A stretch of DNA of 61,064 bases from an uncultured Bacteroidota bacterium (GCA_903932685.1 CAIZGX010000063.1:1-61064); one strand, 5' to 3'; counted from the stretch's first letter, positions 1 through 8,777 are shown. A program made the numbers and translations. Notes: generated from the letters alone by a model not told the origin.

Positions 1-1
1 G

Positions 2-352
2 GCTTACGATATGGAGAAATTTCATCCGCGTGTGCATCAGAAAATGGTCGCTTCGCGTCAAGCTATTATTTATGAATGTGTGTTCGAGAATATTGTAAAA
101 GGACAAAAAGACGGATTATACAGAAAGGAAATTAATCCGAATGTCTTAGCGAAATTATATGTGGGAAGAATGGAAGTGATGTTCGATCAGAATTTATTTC
201 CAGCGAAGGAGTATAAGGTGAGTGACATTTATATGGAATGGTTTTCCTACCACATTCACGGAATGGCCACAGTAAAAGGAATAGAGTTGCTGAATAAAAA
301 CATTCTCAACTCGACTTCTTCAACCAAGAAAAAAATAACCAAAAAGCAATAA
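2..352 (+). CDS. TetR/AcrR-type regulator, C-terminal part (5' end outside window)
   Basis: The reading frame is open from the first bases of the window and ends at 352, so only the C-terminal ligand-binding/dimerisation half is present. The helical sequence (residues such as YECVFENIVKGQKDGLYRKE and a late WFSYHIHGMAT) resembles the C-terminal half of TetR-family regulators in Bacteroidota. The DNA-binding helix-turn-helix would lie upstream and cannot be seen. It ends 8 bp before a TolC-type gene and the rest of an RND efflux operon. A regulator encoded first in the efflux operon it controls is a common arrangement, and here it is inference. The tail is rich in Lys/Ser/Thr. Confidence 0.6.
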   Translation, partial: AYDMEKFHPRVHQKMVASRQAIIYECVFENIVKGQKDGLYRKEINPNVLAKLYVGRMEVMFDQNLFPAKEYKVSDIYMEWFSYHIHGMATVKGIELLNKNILNSTSSTKKKITKKQ

Positions 353-360
353 TTCAATTC

Positions 361-1704
361 ATGATACAATTCAACATAAACAAAAAAATAACCGCCCTCT
401 TGTTGGTGGTGTTTGGTTTTGTTTCGCTTGGAGCCGCCCAGCAGGCACTCACTCTAGCTGCTGCGAAAGATTTCGCAGTGAAGAATGCCTTCCAGGTGAA
501 GAACAAGGGTTTCGATGCACAAACAGCGAAGCTTCAGACAGATGAACTGATTGCCATTGGTCTTCCGCAAATTAGCGGTTCAGTTCAATACCAGAATTTC
601 ATTGACCGTCCAACGAGTATTTTGCCGGGTGACTTTTTTGGAATGCCTGGACAGAACGTCGCAGTGCAATTCGGTGTTCCGCAAACATTGACCGCGGGCC
701 TGAATGCTTCGCAGTTGTTGTTCGACGGTTCATGGTTAGTGGGTTTGCAAGCATCAAAAGCATACGCTGCTTTGCAGAACAAGAACATCGTAAAGAGTGA
801 AATTGAAGTGAAGCGCGCAACGGAAGAAGCGTATCACTTAGCAGTTATTGCGCAAGAGAGCATTTCGCTTTTGACTGCTTCTCGCGATTTGCTAGCGGAA
901 ACGCTGGAGCATACGAAAGCCTTGAAGAACGAAGGTTTTGTAGAGACGCAAGACGTGGAACAGTTAACCCTTTCGTTGAACGAATTGGAAGCGCGCATTC
1001 GCGTTGCGCAGACACAAGCGCTCATTGCAAAGACGTTGTTGAAGTTCACCATTGGAATGAATGTAGACGAAGAAATTACGTTGGCCGACAACAGTAAAAC
1101 GATTTTAGATTCGTTCAATGCACAGTTGGTTCAATCGCCTTTCAATGCAGATGTGCTCATAGACAATCTAATTATTAAAGACGGTCTTGCACTGCAGAAA
1201 TTAAGTGTGAAAAATCAGCAAGCGCGCTTGCTTCCGAATTTGGCAGCGTTCTACAGTATTCAAAGACAAGCACAGCGTCAAGAATTTAATTTTTTAGATG
1301 GAAACCAGCCTTGGTATCCAACGCAATTGTGGGGATTATCCATGAACGTTCCTATTGTTTCAGGAGGTGCAAAATCGAAAAGCATTCAACGCGCAGGTGT
1401 TGAAGTGAAGCGCATGGAAGAGACCTTGGCTTTTTCAAACAATGCTGCGAAACTCGAATACCAAGTTGGAATGGCTGAATACATGAATGCCACGCAGAAT
1501 GTAGACTTGGCTATGCAATCGTTCGATCTTGCTTCAAGTATTTTAAATAAGACACAAATAAAATTCGATCAAGGAACTTCTTCAAGCTTTGAATTGTCTC
1601 GACAAACATCACAATTGTTGCAGGCGCAAGTTTCTTTAATTCAAGCGCGTTTAAGTTTAATGAACGCACAAACTCGACTTTCAAAATCGTTAAACGCATT
1701 ATAA
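361..1704 (+). CDS. TolC-family outer-membrane efflux channel
   Basis: This 447-residue protein has an N-terminal signal peptide (hydrophobic stretch ending near GAAQQ, about residue 28). Two long alpha-helical regions rich in Ala, Gln and Glu follow, as expected for the TolC/OEP fold, in which three subunits form one channel through the outer membrane and periplasm. The length is typical. It begins 8 bp after the TetR-like gene and is followed after 12 bp by the adaptor and then the RND pump, so the three parts of a tripartite exporter are encoded together. The substrate cannot be told from the sequence. Confidence 0.9.
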   Translation: MIQFNINKKITALLLVVFGFVSLGAAQQALTLAAAKDFAVKNAFQVKNKGFDAQTAKLQTDELIAIGLPQISGSVQYQNFIDRPTSILPGDFFGMPGQNVAVQFGVPQTLTAGLNASQLLFDGSWLVGLQASKAYAALQNKNIVKSEIEVKRATEEAYHLAVIAQESISLLTASRDLLAETLEHTKALKNEGFVETQDVEQLTLSLNELEARIRVAQTQALIAKTLLKFTIGMNVDEEITLADNSKTILDSFNAQLVQSPFNADVLIDNLIIKDGLALQKLSVKNQQARLLPNLAAFYSIQRQAQRQEFNFLDGNQPWYPTQLWGLSMNVPIVSGGAKSKSIQRAGVEVKRMEETLAFSNNAAKLEYQVGMAEYMNATQNVDLAMQSFDLASSILNKTQIKFDQGTSSSFELSRQTSQLLQAQVSLIQARLSLMNAQTRLSKSLNAL

Positions 1705-1716
1705 TACTCAAAGAAA

Positions 1717-2841
1717 ATGAAATCCATGTACATCTCTAAAATCGCAGCTTCACTAGGATTAGCTGCTGTGTTGTTGGCTTCTTGCGGTTCAAAAGACAAG
1801 GCAGCTGAATTGAACGATTTGAAAGCGAAGCGTTCTGAACTAGACGGAAAAATTTCAGCCTTGGAACAAGAGTTGGGAATTACCAATGCTGCGAAAGCAA
1901 GAAAGATAATAACCACCGATGTGGTAACTTCACCGTTCAAACATTGTGTTGAAATTCAAGGAACAGTAGATGCAGAAAACAACGTGGTTGTTGCTCCGCA
2001 AATTCCTGGATTGGTAACGAAGATTTATGTGCAAGAAGGCGACGCTGTTCAAGCAGGTCAGCTTCTGGCTGAAACAGATAACAGCGCTTATGCTGCTCAG
2101 ATTGCAGCTATGCAACCGCAGTTGGAATTGGCGCAAGATGTCTTCCTAAGACAACAACGTCTGTGGGATCAGAAGATCGGAAGTGAAGTGCAGTTCCTTC
2201 AAGCGAAGACACAAGTAGATGCAATGAGGAAGCAAATCAGTGCCATTCAAGCACAAATCGAATTAACAAAAGTGAAGTCACCCATTTCAGGAATTGTTGA
2301 TCACGTGGGTGCACGAGTTGGACAATTTGCAACCGCACAGAATCCTGATCCTTGTTTCCGAATCGTGAACTTGTCTTCATTGAAAGTGAAGTCTGAAGTT
2401 GCTGAAACCTATGCGAACAAAGTGAAGAAAGGAAACAAAGTGTTGTTGTACTTCCCGGACATCAGCACTGAAATTGAAGGAAGTATTTCCTTCATTGCGA
2501 AATTCATTAGCCCAATGTCTCGCACCTTCACGGCAGAAGCCACGTTGTCCGGTTCTAACGAAATGCTTCGTCCAAATATGGTGAGCGTAATGAAGATCGT
2601 TGACTATGAAAATCCAGCAGCGATTTTAGCTCCGTTGAATTTAATTCAAAACGAAAACAACTTGCAATTTGTATACGTTGCAGTGAATGAAAACGGTGTG
2701 TTAACTGCACGCAGAAGAGCGGTGACTGTTGGACAAGTGTATGCTGGAAACGCTGAATTGACAAGTGGTCTAAGCGTTGGCGATAAGTTAATCACCACGG
2801 GCTACGCAGAGTTAACCGAAGGAATGGCCATTGAATTATAA
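1717..2841 (+). CDS. RND efflux periplasmic adaptor (membrane fusion protein), lipoprotein
   Basis: The 374-residue protein begins with a lipoprotein signal (AAVLLASCGS, lipid on the Cys at about residue 23). A short coiled coil follows (LNDLKAKRSELDGKISALEQ), then the biotinyl-lipoyl-like beta hairpin halves (VVAPQIPGLVTKIYVQEGD and the later SPISGIVDHVGARVGQ) that flank an alpha-helical hairpin. This is the HlyD/AcrA domain order. It would bridge the inner-membrane pump at 2853-6242 and the TolC channel at 361-1704. Start and stop fit tightly between neighbours (12 bp and 11 bp gaps), which indicates one operon. Confidence 0.92.
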   Translation: MKSMYISKIAASLGLAAVLLASCGSKDKAAELNDLKAKRSELDGKISALEQELGITNAAKARKIITTDVVTSPFKHCVEIQGTVDAENNVVVAPQIPGLVTKIYVQEGDAVQAGQLLAETDNSAYAAQIAAMQPQLELAQDVFLRQQRLWDQKIGSEVQFLQAKTQVDAMRKQISAIQAQIELTKVKSPISGIVDHVGARVGQFATAQNPDPCFRIVNLSSLKVKSEVAETYANKVKKGNKVLLYFPDISTEIEGSISFIAKFISPMSRTFTAEATLSGSNEMLRPNMVSVMKIVDYENPAAILAPLNLIQNENNLQFVYVAVNENGVLTARRRAVTVGQVYAGNAELTSGLSVGDKLITTGYAELTEGMAIEL

Positions 2842-2852
2842 GACGCCGAATC

Positions 2853-5800
2853 ATGCTAGAAAAATTTAAAGAATTCAAACCCACCAGTTGGGCCATTGAC
2901 AATAAGACTACCATTTATTTGCTAACGATATTCATTACGTTAGCGGGTATTCTTACATATAGAAGTATTCCGAAGGAACAGTTTCCAGACATTGTTATTC
3001 CAACAATTTATGTGAGCACTGTTTACCCGGGTGCTGCTCCGAAAGACGTTGAGAATTTGGTTTCCAAAAACATTGAGAAACAAATTAAGTCCATTGCTGG
3101 AGTGAAGAAAGTAACCAGCACCAGCATTCAAGATTTCTCGAGTGTGGTGGTTGAATTCAACACGAACGTAGATGTTCCTGTTGCAAAACAAAAGGTAAAA
3201 GACGCAGTAGACAGAGCGAAGAAAGATCTTCCACAAGACCTTCCTGCCGATCCGAATGTTATGGAAGTTGAGTTTTCTGAAATGCCTATTTTGTTCGTGA
3301 ACATTGCGGGTAATTACAGCCTCGATGAATTGAAAAAGTACGCGGAAGAACTTCAAGATAAAATTGAAGGAATGAAAGAGATCACGCGTGTTGATATGGT
3401 TGGAGCTTTGGAGCGCGAGATTCAAGTGAACGTTGACATGTACAAAGCAGCGGCTGCGAAAATTAGCATAGGCGATATTGAACGTACACTGAATTACGAA
3501 AACTTAACCATCAGTGGTGGTAGTGTGGAACTCGACGATATGAAGCGTTCATTGAGCGTAAGCGGAGAGTTCAAAGACATTGAAGAGATTAAGAATTCAA
3601 TTATATCTGGACAAACGGGTGCTCACTTGTATTTGAAGGACATTGCGGAAGTTGTCGACGGACATAAGATTCAAGAAAGCTACGGTCGCTTGAACAACAA
3701 GAACGTTATTACGTTGAACGTGATCAAGCGTGGTGGAGAGAATTTGATTAACGCGTCCGACGAAATTCAGGAGATTATTGCTGAAATGAAAGCGAACAAA
3801 TTTCCAAAAGATTTGGAAGTTGTTGTTACCGGAGATCAGAGTAGAACCACGCGTATTACGCTGCACGATCTGATTAACACCATCATCATTGGATTCATTT
3901 TAGTTACCATTATTTTGATGTTCTTCATGGGTGCAACGAACGCTATTTTCGTTGGACTTTCTGTTCCGCTTTCCATGTTCATTGCGTTCTTGTTGTTGCC
4001 AGGATTGGACTTCACCATGAATATGATTGTCTTGTTCGCCTTCCTTCTTGGATTGGGAATTGTGGTAGACGATGCCATTGTTGTGGTTGAAAATACCCAC
4101 CGTATTTACGATAACGGAAAAGTTCCTATTAAGATCGCAGCGAAGAAAGCAGCTGGAGAAATTTTCCTTCCTGTCTTGTCTGGAACAGCAACTACGCTTG
4201 CACCCTTTGTTCCGCTAGCCTTCTGGGACGGCGTCATTGGAAAGTTCATGGGTTACCTTCCGATTACATTAATCATAACGCTAACAGCATCATTGATTGT
4301 AGCGTACATCATTAGTCCTGTTTTCGCAGTAGACTTCATGAAACCGCACAAAGAAAACAAAGGAGTAAACATCAAGAAATTGGGAATCACTTCAGTCATT
4401 TTCATTGTTGTTGGAATTCTATTTTACATTTCTGGAAATGTGGGAATGGGAAACTTCACCATGTTCATGTTGCTCATCTACATTTTCTATCGTTTCATTT
4501 TGAAGCGCATGATCGAGTATTTCCAGCACAAGACATGGCCTGGTGTTCAAGCCATTTATGCGAAATTCTTGGTGTGGGCATTGGCACGACCAAAGACCAT
4601 TTTGTTAAGCACGTTACTACTGTTGATTGTCTCTTTCATGGTTACTGGATTGCGCAAACCTGAAGTAGTTTTCTTCCCGAAGGGAGATCCGAATTTCGTT
4701 TATGTATACGCCAGTCTTCCAGTAGGAACGAAGCCTGAAGCAACAGACAGTGTTGCAAAAATTATTGAGAAACGCGTGTACAGTGTCTTGGGTGAAAACA
4801 ATCCGATTGTTGAATCTGTGATTACGAACGTGGCCATTGGCGCGAATGAATCTCGAGATGACCGAGCTCCTTATTCGCACAAGGCGAAAGTGGGAGTTGG
4901 TTTTGTTGAATTTTCGAAACGCGGAGGACAAAGCACGTTGGATTATTTGGAAAAAATTCGTGCTGCCGTGCAAGGAATTCCAGGGGTTGAAATTTCGGTA
5001 GACCAAGAGCAAAGTGGTCCGCCTACAGCGAAGCCTATTGCTGTGGAAATCACTGGTGAGAATTTCGAAGACTTGATTGCAGCGAGTGTGAATCTAAAAA
5101 ATTATTTAGATGCGCAGCAGATTCCAGGTGTTGAAGAACTGAAGAGTGATTTGCAGCGCAACAAGCCGGAGATTGTGATTGATATTGACCGTGAGCGCTT
5201 GAATCGCGAAGGGCTGTCGTTGGCACAAGTGGGAATGGAATTGCGTAAATCTATTTTCGGAATCGACAATCCATCGAACTTCCGCGACGAAGAAGATGAG
5301 TATCCAATTCAAATTCGTTTGCAAGAAGATCAACGCAATAACCTAGAGGAGGTTCGCAACATGGTCATGACGTTCCGCGACATGAACATGATGGGACAGG
5401 TTCGTCAAGTGCCTATTTCGGCATTCGCAGACGTGCATTACAGCAGCACATACGCGGGCATACGCAGAAAAGATCAGAAGCGCATAGTTACCTTGGGTTC
5501 AAACGTTATAACCGGGTTCAATCCGAATCAAGTGGTTGCAGCCATTGAACAAAAAGTAGCTGATTTCGATAATTTACCGAAAGGAGTTACGGTGAAAATG
5601 GGTGGTGAGAAAGAGCAACAGCAAGAGACTGCAAGTTTCTTGGGAATGGCCGGATTGATTGCGATTGGCTTGATCGTATTGATTTTGATTACACAATTCA
5701 ATTCAATTGGAAGAACGTTGATTATTCTATCTGAAATTATTTTCAGTGTCATCGGCGTTTTACTTGGATTGGCCATTTTCGACATGTCAATCAGTATTGT

Positions 5801-6242
5801 CATGACAGGTGTTGGAATTGTAGCCCTTGCCGGAATTGTTGTCCGGAACGGAATTTTGTTGGTTGAATTCACCGACATTCTTCGCGAGCGTGGAAGCAAT
5901 TTGCAAGAGGCTATTGTTGAAGCAGGACGTGTGCGTATGACTCCAGTATTGTTAACGGCTACTGCCACCATTTTAGGTATGATACCGTTGGCAATCGGAT
6001 TCAACATTGACTTCGTAACCATGTTTACTGAATTGGATCCGAAGATTTATTTCGGAGGCGACAGTGTAGCGTTCTGGGGACCGTTGGCATGGACAATCGT
6101 ATTCGGATTAAGTTTCGCAACATTCATCACATTAATAGTCGTTCCTGTCATGTATCAAATGAGCGAAAACACAAAATCGCGCATGAAGAGAATTTTTGGC
6201 AAGAAAAATGAAGAAGCTGAGTCGCAGGAGGCTGCACTCTAG
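2853..6242 (+). CDS. RND multidrug/solute efflux permease (AcrB/HAE1 type)
   Basis: This 1129-residue inner-membrane pump has the RND duplicated plan: TM1 near residue 20-40, a large periplasmic domain, a TM2-6 block and a second half of the same form. TM4 carries the proton-relay acidic pair in GIVVDDAIVVVEN. It is longer than AcrB because of an additional hydrophobic segment around residues 505-570 (ITSVIFIVVGILFYISG and a second helix) between the two halves; such an insertion occurs in Bacteroidota pumps. It closes the operon with TolC and the adaptor, and a hairpin plus terminator follow the stop. Confidence 0.95.
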   Translation: MLEKFKEFKPTSWAIDNKTTIYLLTIFITLAGILTYRSIPKEQFPDIVIPTIYVSTVYPGAAPKDVENLVSKNIEKQIKSIAGVKKVTSTSIQDFSSVVVEFNTNVDVPVAKQKVKDAVDRAKKDLPQDLPADPNVMEVEFSEMPILFVNIAGNYSLDELKKYAEELQDKIEGMKEITRVDMVGALEREIQVNVDMYKAAAAKISIGDIERTLNYENLTISGGSVELDDMKRSLSVSGEFKDIEEIKNSIISGQTGAHLYLKDIAEVVDGHKIQESYGRLNNKNVITLNVIKRGGENLINASDEIQEIIAEMKANKFPKDLEVVVTGDQSRTTRITLHDLINTIIIGFILVTIILMFFMGATNAIFVGLSVPLSMFIAFLLLPGLDFTMNMIVLFAFLLGLGIVVDDAIVVVENTHRIYDNGKVPIKIAAKKAAGEIFLPVLSGTATTLAPFVPLAFWDGVIGKFMGYLPITLIITLTASLIVAYIISPVFAVDFMKPHKENKGVNIKKLGITSVIFIVVGILFYISGNVGMGNFTMFMLLIYIFYRFILKRMIEYFQHKTWPGVQAIYAKFLVWALARPKTILLSTLLLLIVSFMVTGLRKPEVVFFPKGDPNFVYVYASLPVGTKPEATDSVAKIIEKRVYSVLGENNPIVESVITNVAIGANESRDDRAPYSHKAKVGVGFVEFSKRGGQSTLDYLEKIRAAVQGIPGVEISVDQEQSGPPTAKPIAVEITGENFEDLIAASVNLKNYLDAQQIPGVEELKSDLQRNKPEIVIDIDRERLNREGLSLAQVGMELRKSIFGIDNPSNFRDEEDEYPIQIRLQEDQRNNLEEVRNMVMTFRDMNMMGQVRQVPISAFADVHYSSTYAGIRRKDQKRIVTLGSNVITGFNPNQVVAAIEQKVADFDNLPKGVTVKMGGEKEQQQETASFLGMAGLIAIGLIVLILITQFNSIGRTLIILSEIIFSVIGVLLGLAIFDMSISIVMTGVGIVALAGIVVRNGILLVEFTDILRERGSNLQEAIVEAGRVRMTPVLLTATATILGMIPLAIGFNIDFVTMFTELDPKIYFGGDSVAFWGPLAWTIVFGLSFATFITLIVVPVMYQMSENTKSRMKRIFGKKNEEAESQEAAL

Positions 6243-6244
6243 TA

Positions 6245-6262
6245 TCCTGAAGTTCTTCAGGA
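6245..6262 (+). other. Hairpin directly after the RND stop codon
   Basis: TCCTGAA (6245-6251) and TTCAGGA (6256-6262) form a 7-bp stem with a 4-nt loop, beginning 2 nt after the stop. A short T run follows. It may protect the 3' end of the mRNA or act with the stronger terminator 20 bp downstream. Confidence 0.55.
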
Positions 6263-6283
6263 GTTTTGGTTAAGGTTTAGGGG

Positions 6284-6314
6284 AAAGTCCTCGGCAACGG
6301 TCGGGGACTTTTTC
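6284..6314 (+). terminator. Rho-independent terminator of the efflux operon
   Basis: AAAGTCC (6284-6290) pairs with GGACTTT (6305-6311), and the T run TTTTT follows at once. The position, about 40 bp after the RND stop and before a long gene-free stretch, fits a transcription terminator. Confidence 0.8.
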
Positions 6315-6339
6315 TTTCACGCAAGTTCTTTTTCATCCT

Positions 6340-6645
6340 TCTTAGAAGTTAATCCCCGAAGGTTTAAAGAGCCCCAAAGGGCGACATGTGAAATGTCCCC
6401 AGTGAAGCTAGGGGATAAAAGTTTAGATTAAATCTGATTTTAATAACCAGGGGTTCCAATTATGAAATAGGAATTACGCAGTAGGAACAACGAAGTTCTA
6501 ACAACGAAGTTCCTCGGGGGCATTTCGAATGCCGCTCGATAAACGAGCTCGATTTCTATTGGGGCATGCTCCAATTTTAATTTCAGAAATCGTCGAAGAC
6601 ATTCGCCGAAGGCATTCGTTGCTTTGCAACATTCGTGCTTAGCAC
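6340..6645. repeat. Intergenic array of short hairpins (ATTC-linked at its right end)
   Basis: This stretch carries no credible gene but many small inverted repeats. Clear ones are GGCATT-TCG-AATGCC (6519-6533), GCTCG-ATAAA-CGAGC (6534-6548), a near-palindrome at 6558-6575, then GTC-GAA-GAC (6592-6600), GCC-GAA-GGC (6605-6613), GTTGC-TTT-GCAAC (6618-6630) and GTGC-TTA-GCAC (6635-6645). The last four are each separated by ATTC. AACAACGAAGTT also appears twice around 6487-6512. The stems differ in sequence but keep their pairing, so the structure rather than the sequence is repeated. Confidence 0.7.
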
Positions 6646-6646
6646 A

Positions 6647-6683
6647 TCTTCCCCTCTCTTCCCTTTTCTTCCCCTCTCTTACC
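6647..6683. repeat. Polypyrimidine repeat, single copy
   Basis: This 37-bp C/T-only stretch, apart from one A near its end, matches the outer end of the right repeat of the four-helix-bundle cassette (12270-12306) at 33 of 37 positions and ends at the same CTCTTACC boundary. It is followed by a similar flank (TACAAAAGCAC against TATAAAGCAC). It lies directly between a hairpin array and the -7 box of the CPBP gene. Confidence 0.75.
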
Positions 6684-6696
6684 TACAAAAGCACCT

Positions 6697-6704
6697 TATC
6701 TTTG
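6697..6704 (+). promoter_or_regulatory. -7 promoter element TATCTTTG of the CPBP protease gene
   Basis: TATCTTTG matches the Bacteroidota -7 consensus TAnnTTTG. It ends exactly 4 nt before the ATG at 6709, so transcription is expected to begin at or next to the start codon. Confidence 0.65.
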
Positions 6705-6708
6705 TCGT

Positions 6709-7626
6709 ATGTTTAATTTTCTTTCATCAAAGAACCAAGCTTTATTAGCTTTAGCATGGTTCGGTTTCATCTACATGCTCGGCCAGTTGTTCTTCATCGG
6801 AGGATTGTATGTGTATTGTGGAAGTGAAGAAGCGGTGAATACGGTGTTGGCGAATTCGAAACTTGATCAGCAAGTCTTTTTATTTGTTTTAACAATGAAT
6901 GCGCTCATTCAGTTGGGCGTTGGATTTGTGCCGTTGCTTATTGCACAGAAGTGGTTGACGAAAGTGGAGTGGACATCTTTTAAATGGAAAGGCGGAAAAG
7001 CCACCTTGTTGGGATTGGTGGTAATGGGTATAGGCATTCCCTTCATTTATTATTTTTCAGCGAAGGTTGAATCGCTCTTGCCTTCGTGGATGGTAGAGAA
7101 CGCCATGGAAGATGACAGCAATGCGTTTTACCAGCAGTTGGGAGCCTTGTCGAAGGTTCATCCGTTAGTGGTTTTACTTTCTACCGTCATCATTGCCCCG
7201 TTAACCGAAGAACTTATGTTCCGTGGACTTATTCAGGGTGTCATGAAGAGCTGGACCAACTCGAAGCATTGGGCCGTTTGGATATCGGCTATTTTATTTG
7301 CCGCCATTCACTTTCATGTCGCGGGTTTCTTGCCGCGAATGTTATTGGGCGCTTTAATGGGCTATTTCGTGTTATATTCCGGAAGCATTTGGACAGCTGT
7401 GCTCATGCATCTTTCGTTCAACGCGTTCAGTCTCGGACTTACTATTTTCCCATTCGCCGGAGAGCTATTCATGTACCTCATCAACGGTTGGTTTTTCCCA
7501 GCGGTAAGTTTGTGGTTGGTAATAAGTGTTTGGGTTTGGGGGAAGGGGAGAGTTGTGAAAAGTCAAGGCGCCGTTAACCAGGAGTCATCCTTTGAATTCA
7601 ACACTACGAATGAAGTCGATAATTGA
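6709..7626 (+). CDS. CPBP-family intramembrane metalloprotease
   Basis: This 305-residue, strongly hydrophobic protein has about eight membrane segments. It contains the CPBP (Abi/Rce1-like) motifs: the Glu pair in TEELMFRG (Glu167-Glu168), an HFHVAGF His motif in a later helix, and LMHLSFNAF at the third motif. These residues form the active site in this family of intramembrane proteases. The substrate is unknown; roles in CAAX-type processing or bacteriocin self-immunity are known for relatives. The last 42 nt overlap, tail to tail, the end of the HprK-like gene, so the polar C-terminal tail is encoded antisense to that gene. Confidence 0.9.
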   Translation: MFNFLSSKNQALLALAWFGFIYMLGQLFFIGGLYVYCGSEEAVNTVLANSKLDQQVFLFVLTMNALIQLGVGFVPLLIAQKWLTKVEWTSFKWKGGKATLLGLVVMGIGIPFIYYFSAKVESLLPSWMVENAMEDDSNAFYQQLGALSKVHPLVVLLSTVIIAPLTEELMFRGLIQGVMKSWTNSKHWAVWISAILFAAIHFHVAGFLPRMLLGALMGYFVLYSGSIWTAVLMHLSFNAFSLGLTIFPFAGELFMYLINGWFFPAVSLWLVISVWVWGKGRVVKSQGAVNQESSFEFNTTNEVDN

Positions 7627-8472
7627 GGGTGTGGGAACAACGCCTAATTTATAAGTTCTGGTATGTTGCGTAATTCTTTCGAGTTGCGTAATCAAGTGCT
7701 CGGTATTTTTTTTATCGTAATTATGTTGAAAGCAAAAAGCCTTCAGTTGCGACAAGGCATGCCCACCCGTTAATTTTTCCGCAGAATTCTTCTTCGCATG
7801 AAAAGGGAAATAGAACTTGGAGACTTGCGCTTGCTTATTCAAATCGGCATACGGCATGGGCGTGTTGTACATGAAGTATTCTCCGTTTACCTCGCGCACA
7901 ATCAAACGGTCATCGTTCACAATGTGCGCGCCTTCCTCTTCCCAGATTTTTGCCATATTTCTTTTTGCAACTCCGGAAAATCCACTGAAGATTCTCCCTG
8001 TTTCCCCATCCCAAATCCCAGATGCGTGAATCATAAAGGCATTGCTGTTCAGTGTAAGGTAATAGAGTAAAAGAGCACCTAAAGGATAAGAAAGTGGTGA
8101 GAAAAACGAGTTTTCGTTTTGATTCAAAACATGCGAATAAACCCGCCATTCAGTTGATGCATCATTTAAAAAAGCAACCTGTTGAATTTCTTCAATTTTA
8201 TTCGGATTGAAAATTATAAAAGCTCTTTCTTTTTTTGTTTGAACCACTTGCCAGAGCCTTTGCTTATCTAAGATAGCATCGAAAATAACGTCTCCTTCGT
8301 AAGTTGATTTTTCCGGTAGCCCAGCGTGACAAATAACGTTTGCGTCGTATTTTTCTTCTTCTTCCAATTGAAGAAAATTAGCATAGCCCTCTTCGAAAAA
8401 GATTGGATAATTTTCATCGGAAGAAATCTTCACGAAATAGTCAGCAACGGTCAATACAAAATTCTGATTCAT
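7585..8472 (-). CDS. HprK-like kinase-related protein with a degenerate P-loop
   Basis: This 295-residue protein resembles the HPr-kinase-related proteins that are encoded next to PqqD-like proteins. A hydrophobic/His stretch (NAFMIHASGIWDG) is followed by a P-loop-like segment (GFSGVAKRNMA, residues about 168-178) and an acidic NDDR motif. In the canonical loop (GxSGxGKS/T) the last Gly and the Ser/Thr are conserved; here they are Ala and Arg, so phosphate binding may be weak or lost. The gene begins 2 bp after the PqqD-like stop and they are probably one operon. No precursor peptide, radical SAM enzyme or exosortase is nearby. The function is unknown. Confidence 0.6.
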   Translation of the reverse strand: MNQNFVLTVADYFVKISSDENYPIFFEEGYANFLQLEEEEKYDANVICHAGLPEKSTYEGDVIFDAILDKQRLWQVVQTKKERAFIIFNPNKIEEIQQVAFLNDASTEWRVYSHVLNQNENSFFSPLSYPLGALLLYYLTLNSNAFMIHASGIWDGETGRIFSGFSGVAKRNMAKIWEEEGAHIVNDDRLIVREVNGEYFMYNTPMPYADLNKQAQVSKFYFPFHAKKNSAEKLTGGHALSQLKAFCFQHNYDKKNTEHLITQLERITQHTRTYKLGVVPTPSIIDFIRSVEFKG

Positions 8473-8474
8473 AA

Positions 8475-8732
8475 TTAATCGTTCAAAATGAAAATGGAAC
8501 GGTCTTTCAGAAATTCTTCAACATCAGCTTGCGCAACAGTTGAGGCAACCTCATACTCCGAAAATATTTTTTCAGTCAGCGTTTCTTTGGTAACTCCTTC
8601 TTGAATTTTATTCAAATTGAAAATTTCTGTCATTCGGGCCCCGCAGCTGTGTATGGGCACTAAGACCAATTCGTCATCTACTGCGAGGGTTACGAAATTT
8701 GATTTTGCTGTCGCAATTTCGTTTAGGTTCAT
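8475..8732 (-). CDS. PqqD-family small protein
   Basis: An 85-residue protein with the PqqD fold pattern: an N-terminal beta part (SNFVTLAVDDELVLVPIHS), then a helical, acidic C-terminal half ending in EEFLKDRSIFIL. PqqD proteins act as peptide chaperones or recognition elements in RiPP and related pathways. I chose the ATG at 8732 because the fold begins there and a -7 box (TAAATTTG) lies 17 nt upstream on this strand; an upstream TTG at 8810 would overlap the divergent permease gene. It is translated just before the HprK-like gene. Confidence 0.65.
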   Translation of the reverse strand: MNLNEIATAKSNFVTLAVDDELVLVPIHSCGARMTEIFNLNKIQEGVTKETLTEKIFSEYEVASTVAQADVEEFLKDRSIFILND

Positions 8733-8749
8733 TTCATTTTGATTTTCAA

Positions 8750-8757
8750 CAAATTTA
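8750..8757 (-). promoter_or_regulatory. -7 element TAAATTTG of the PqqD-like/HprK-like operon
   Basis: The reverse strand reads TAAATTTG, a perfect match to TAnnTTTG, 17 nt upstream of the chosen ATG at 8732. It lies back to back with the permease promoter at 8778. Confidence 0.55.
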
Positions 8758-8777
8758 AGTGTTTCATTTTCACACAC

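Noticed and set aside
7585-8732. Complete RiPP gene cluster
   Set aside because: Only PqqD-like and HprK-like proteins are present; I see no short precursor, radical SAM enzyme or exporter beside them.
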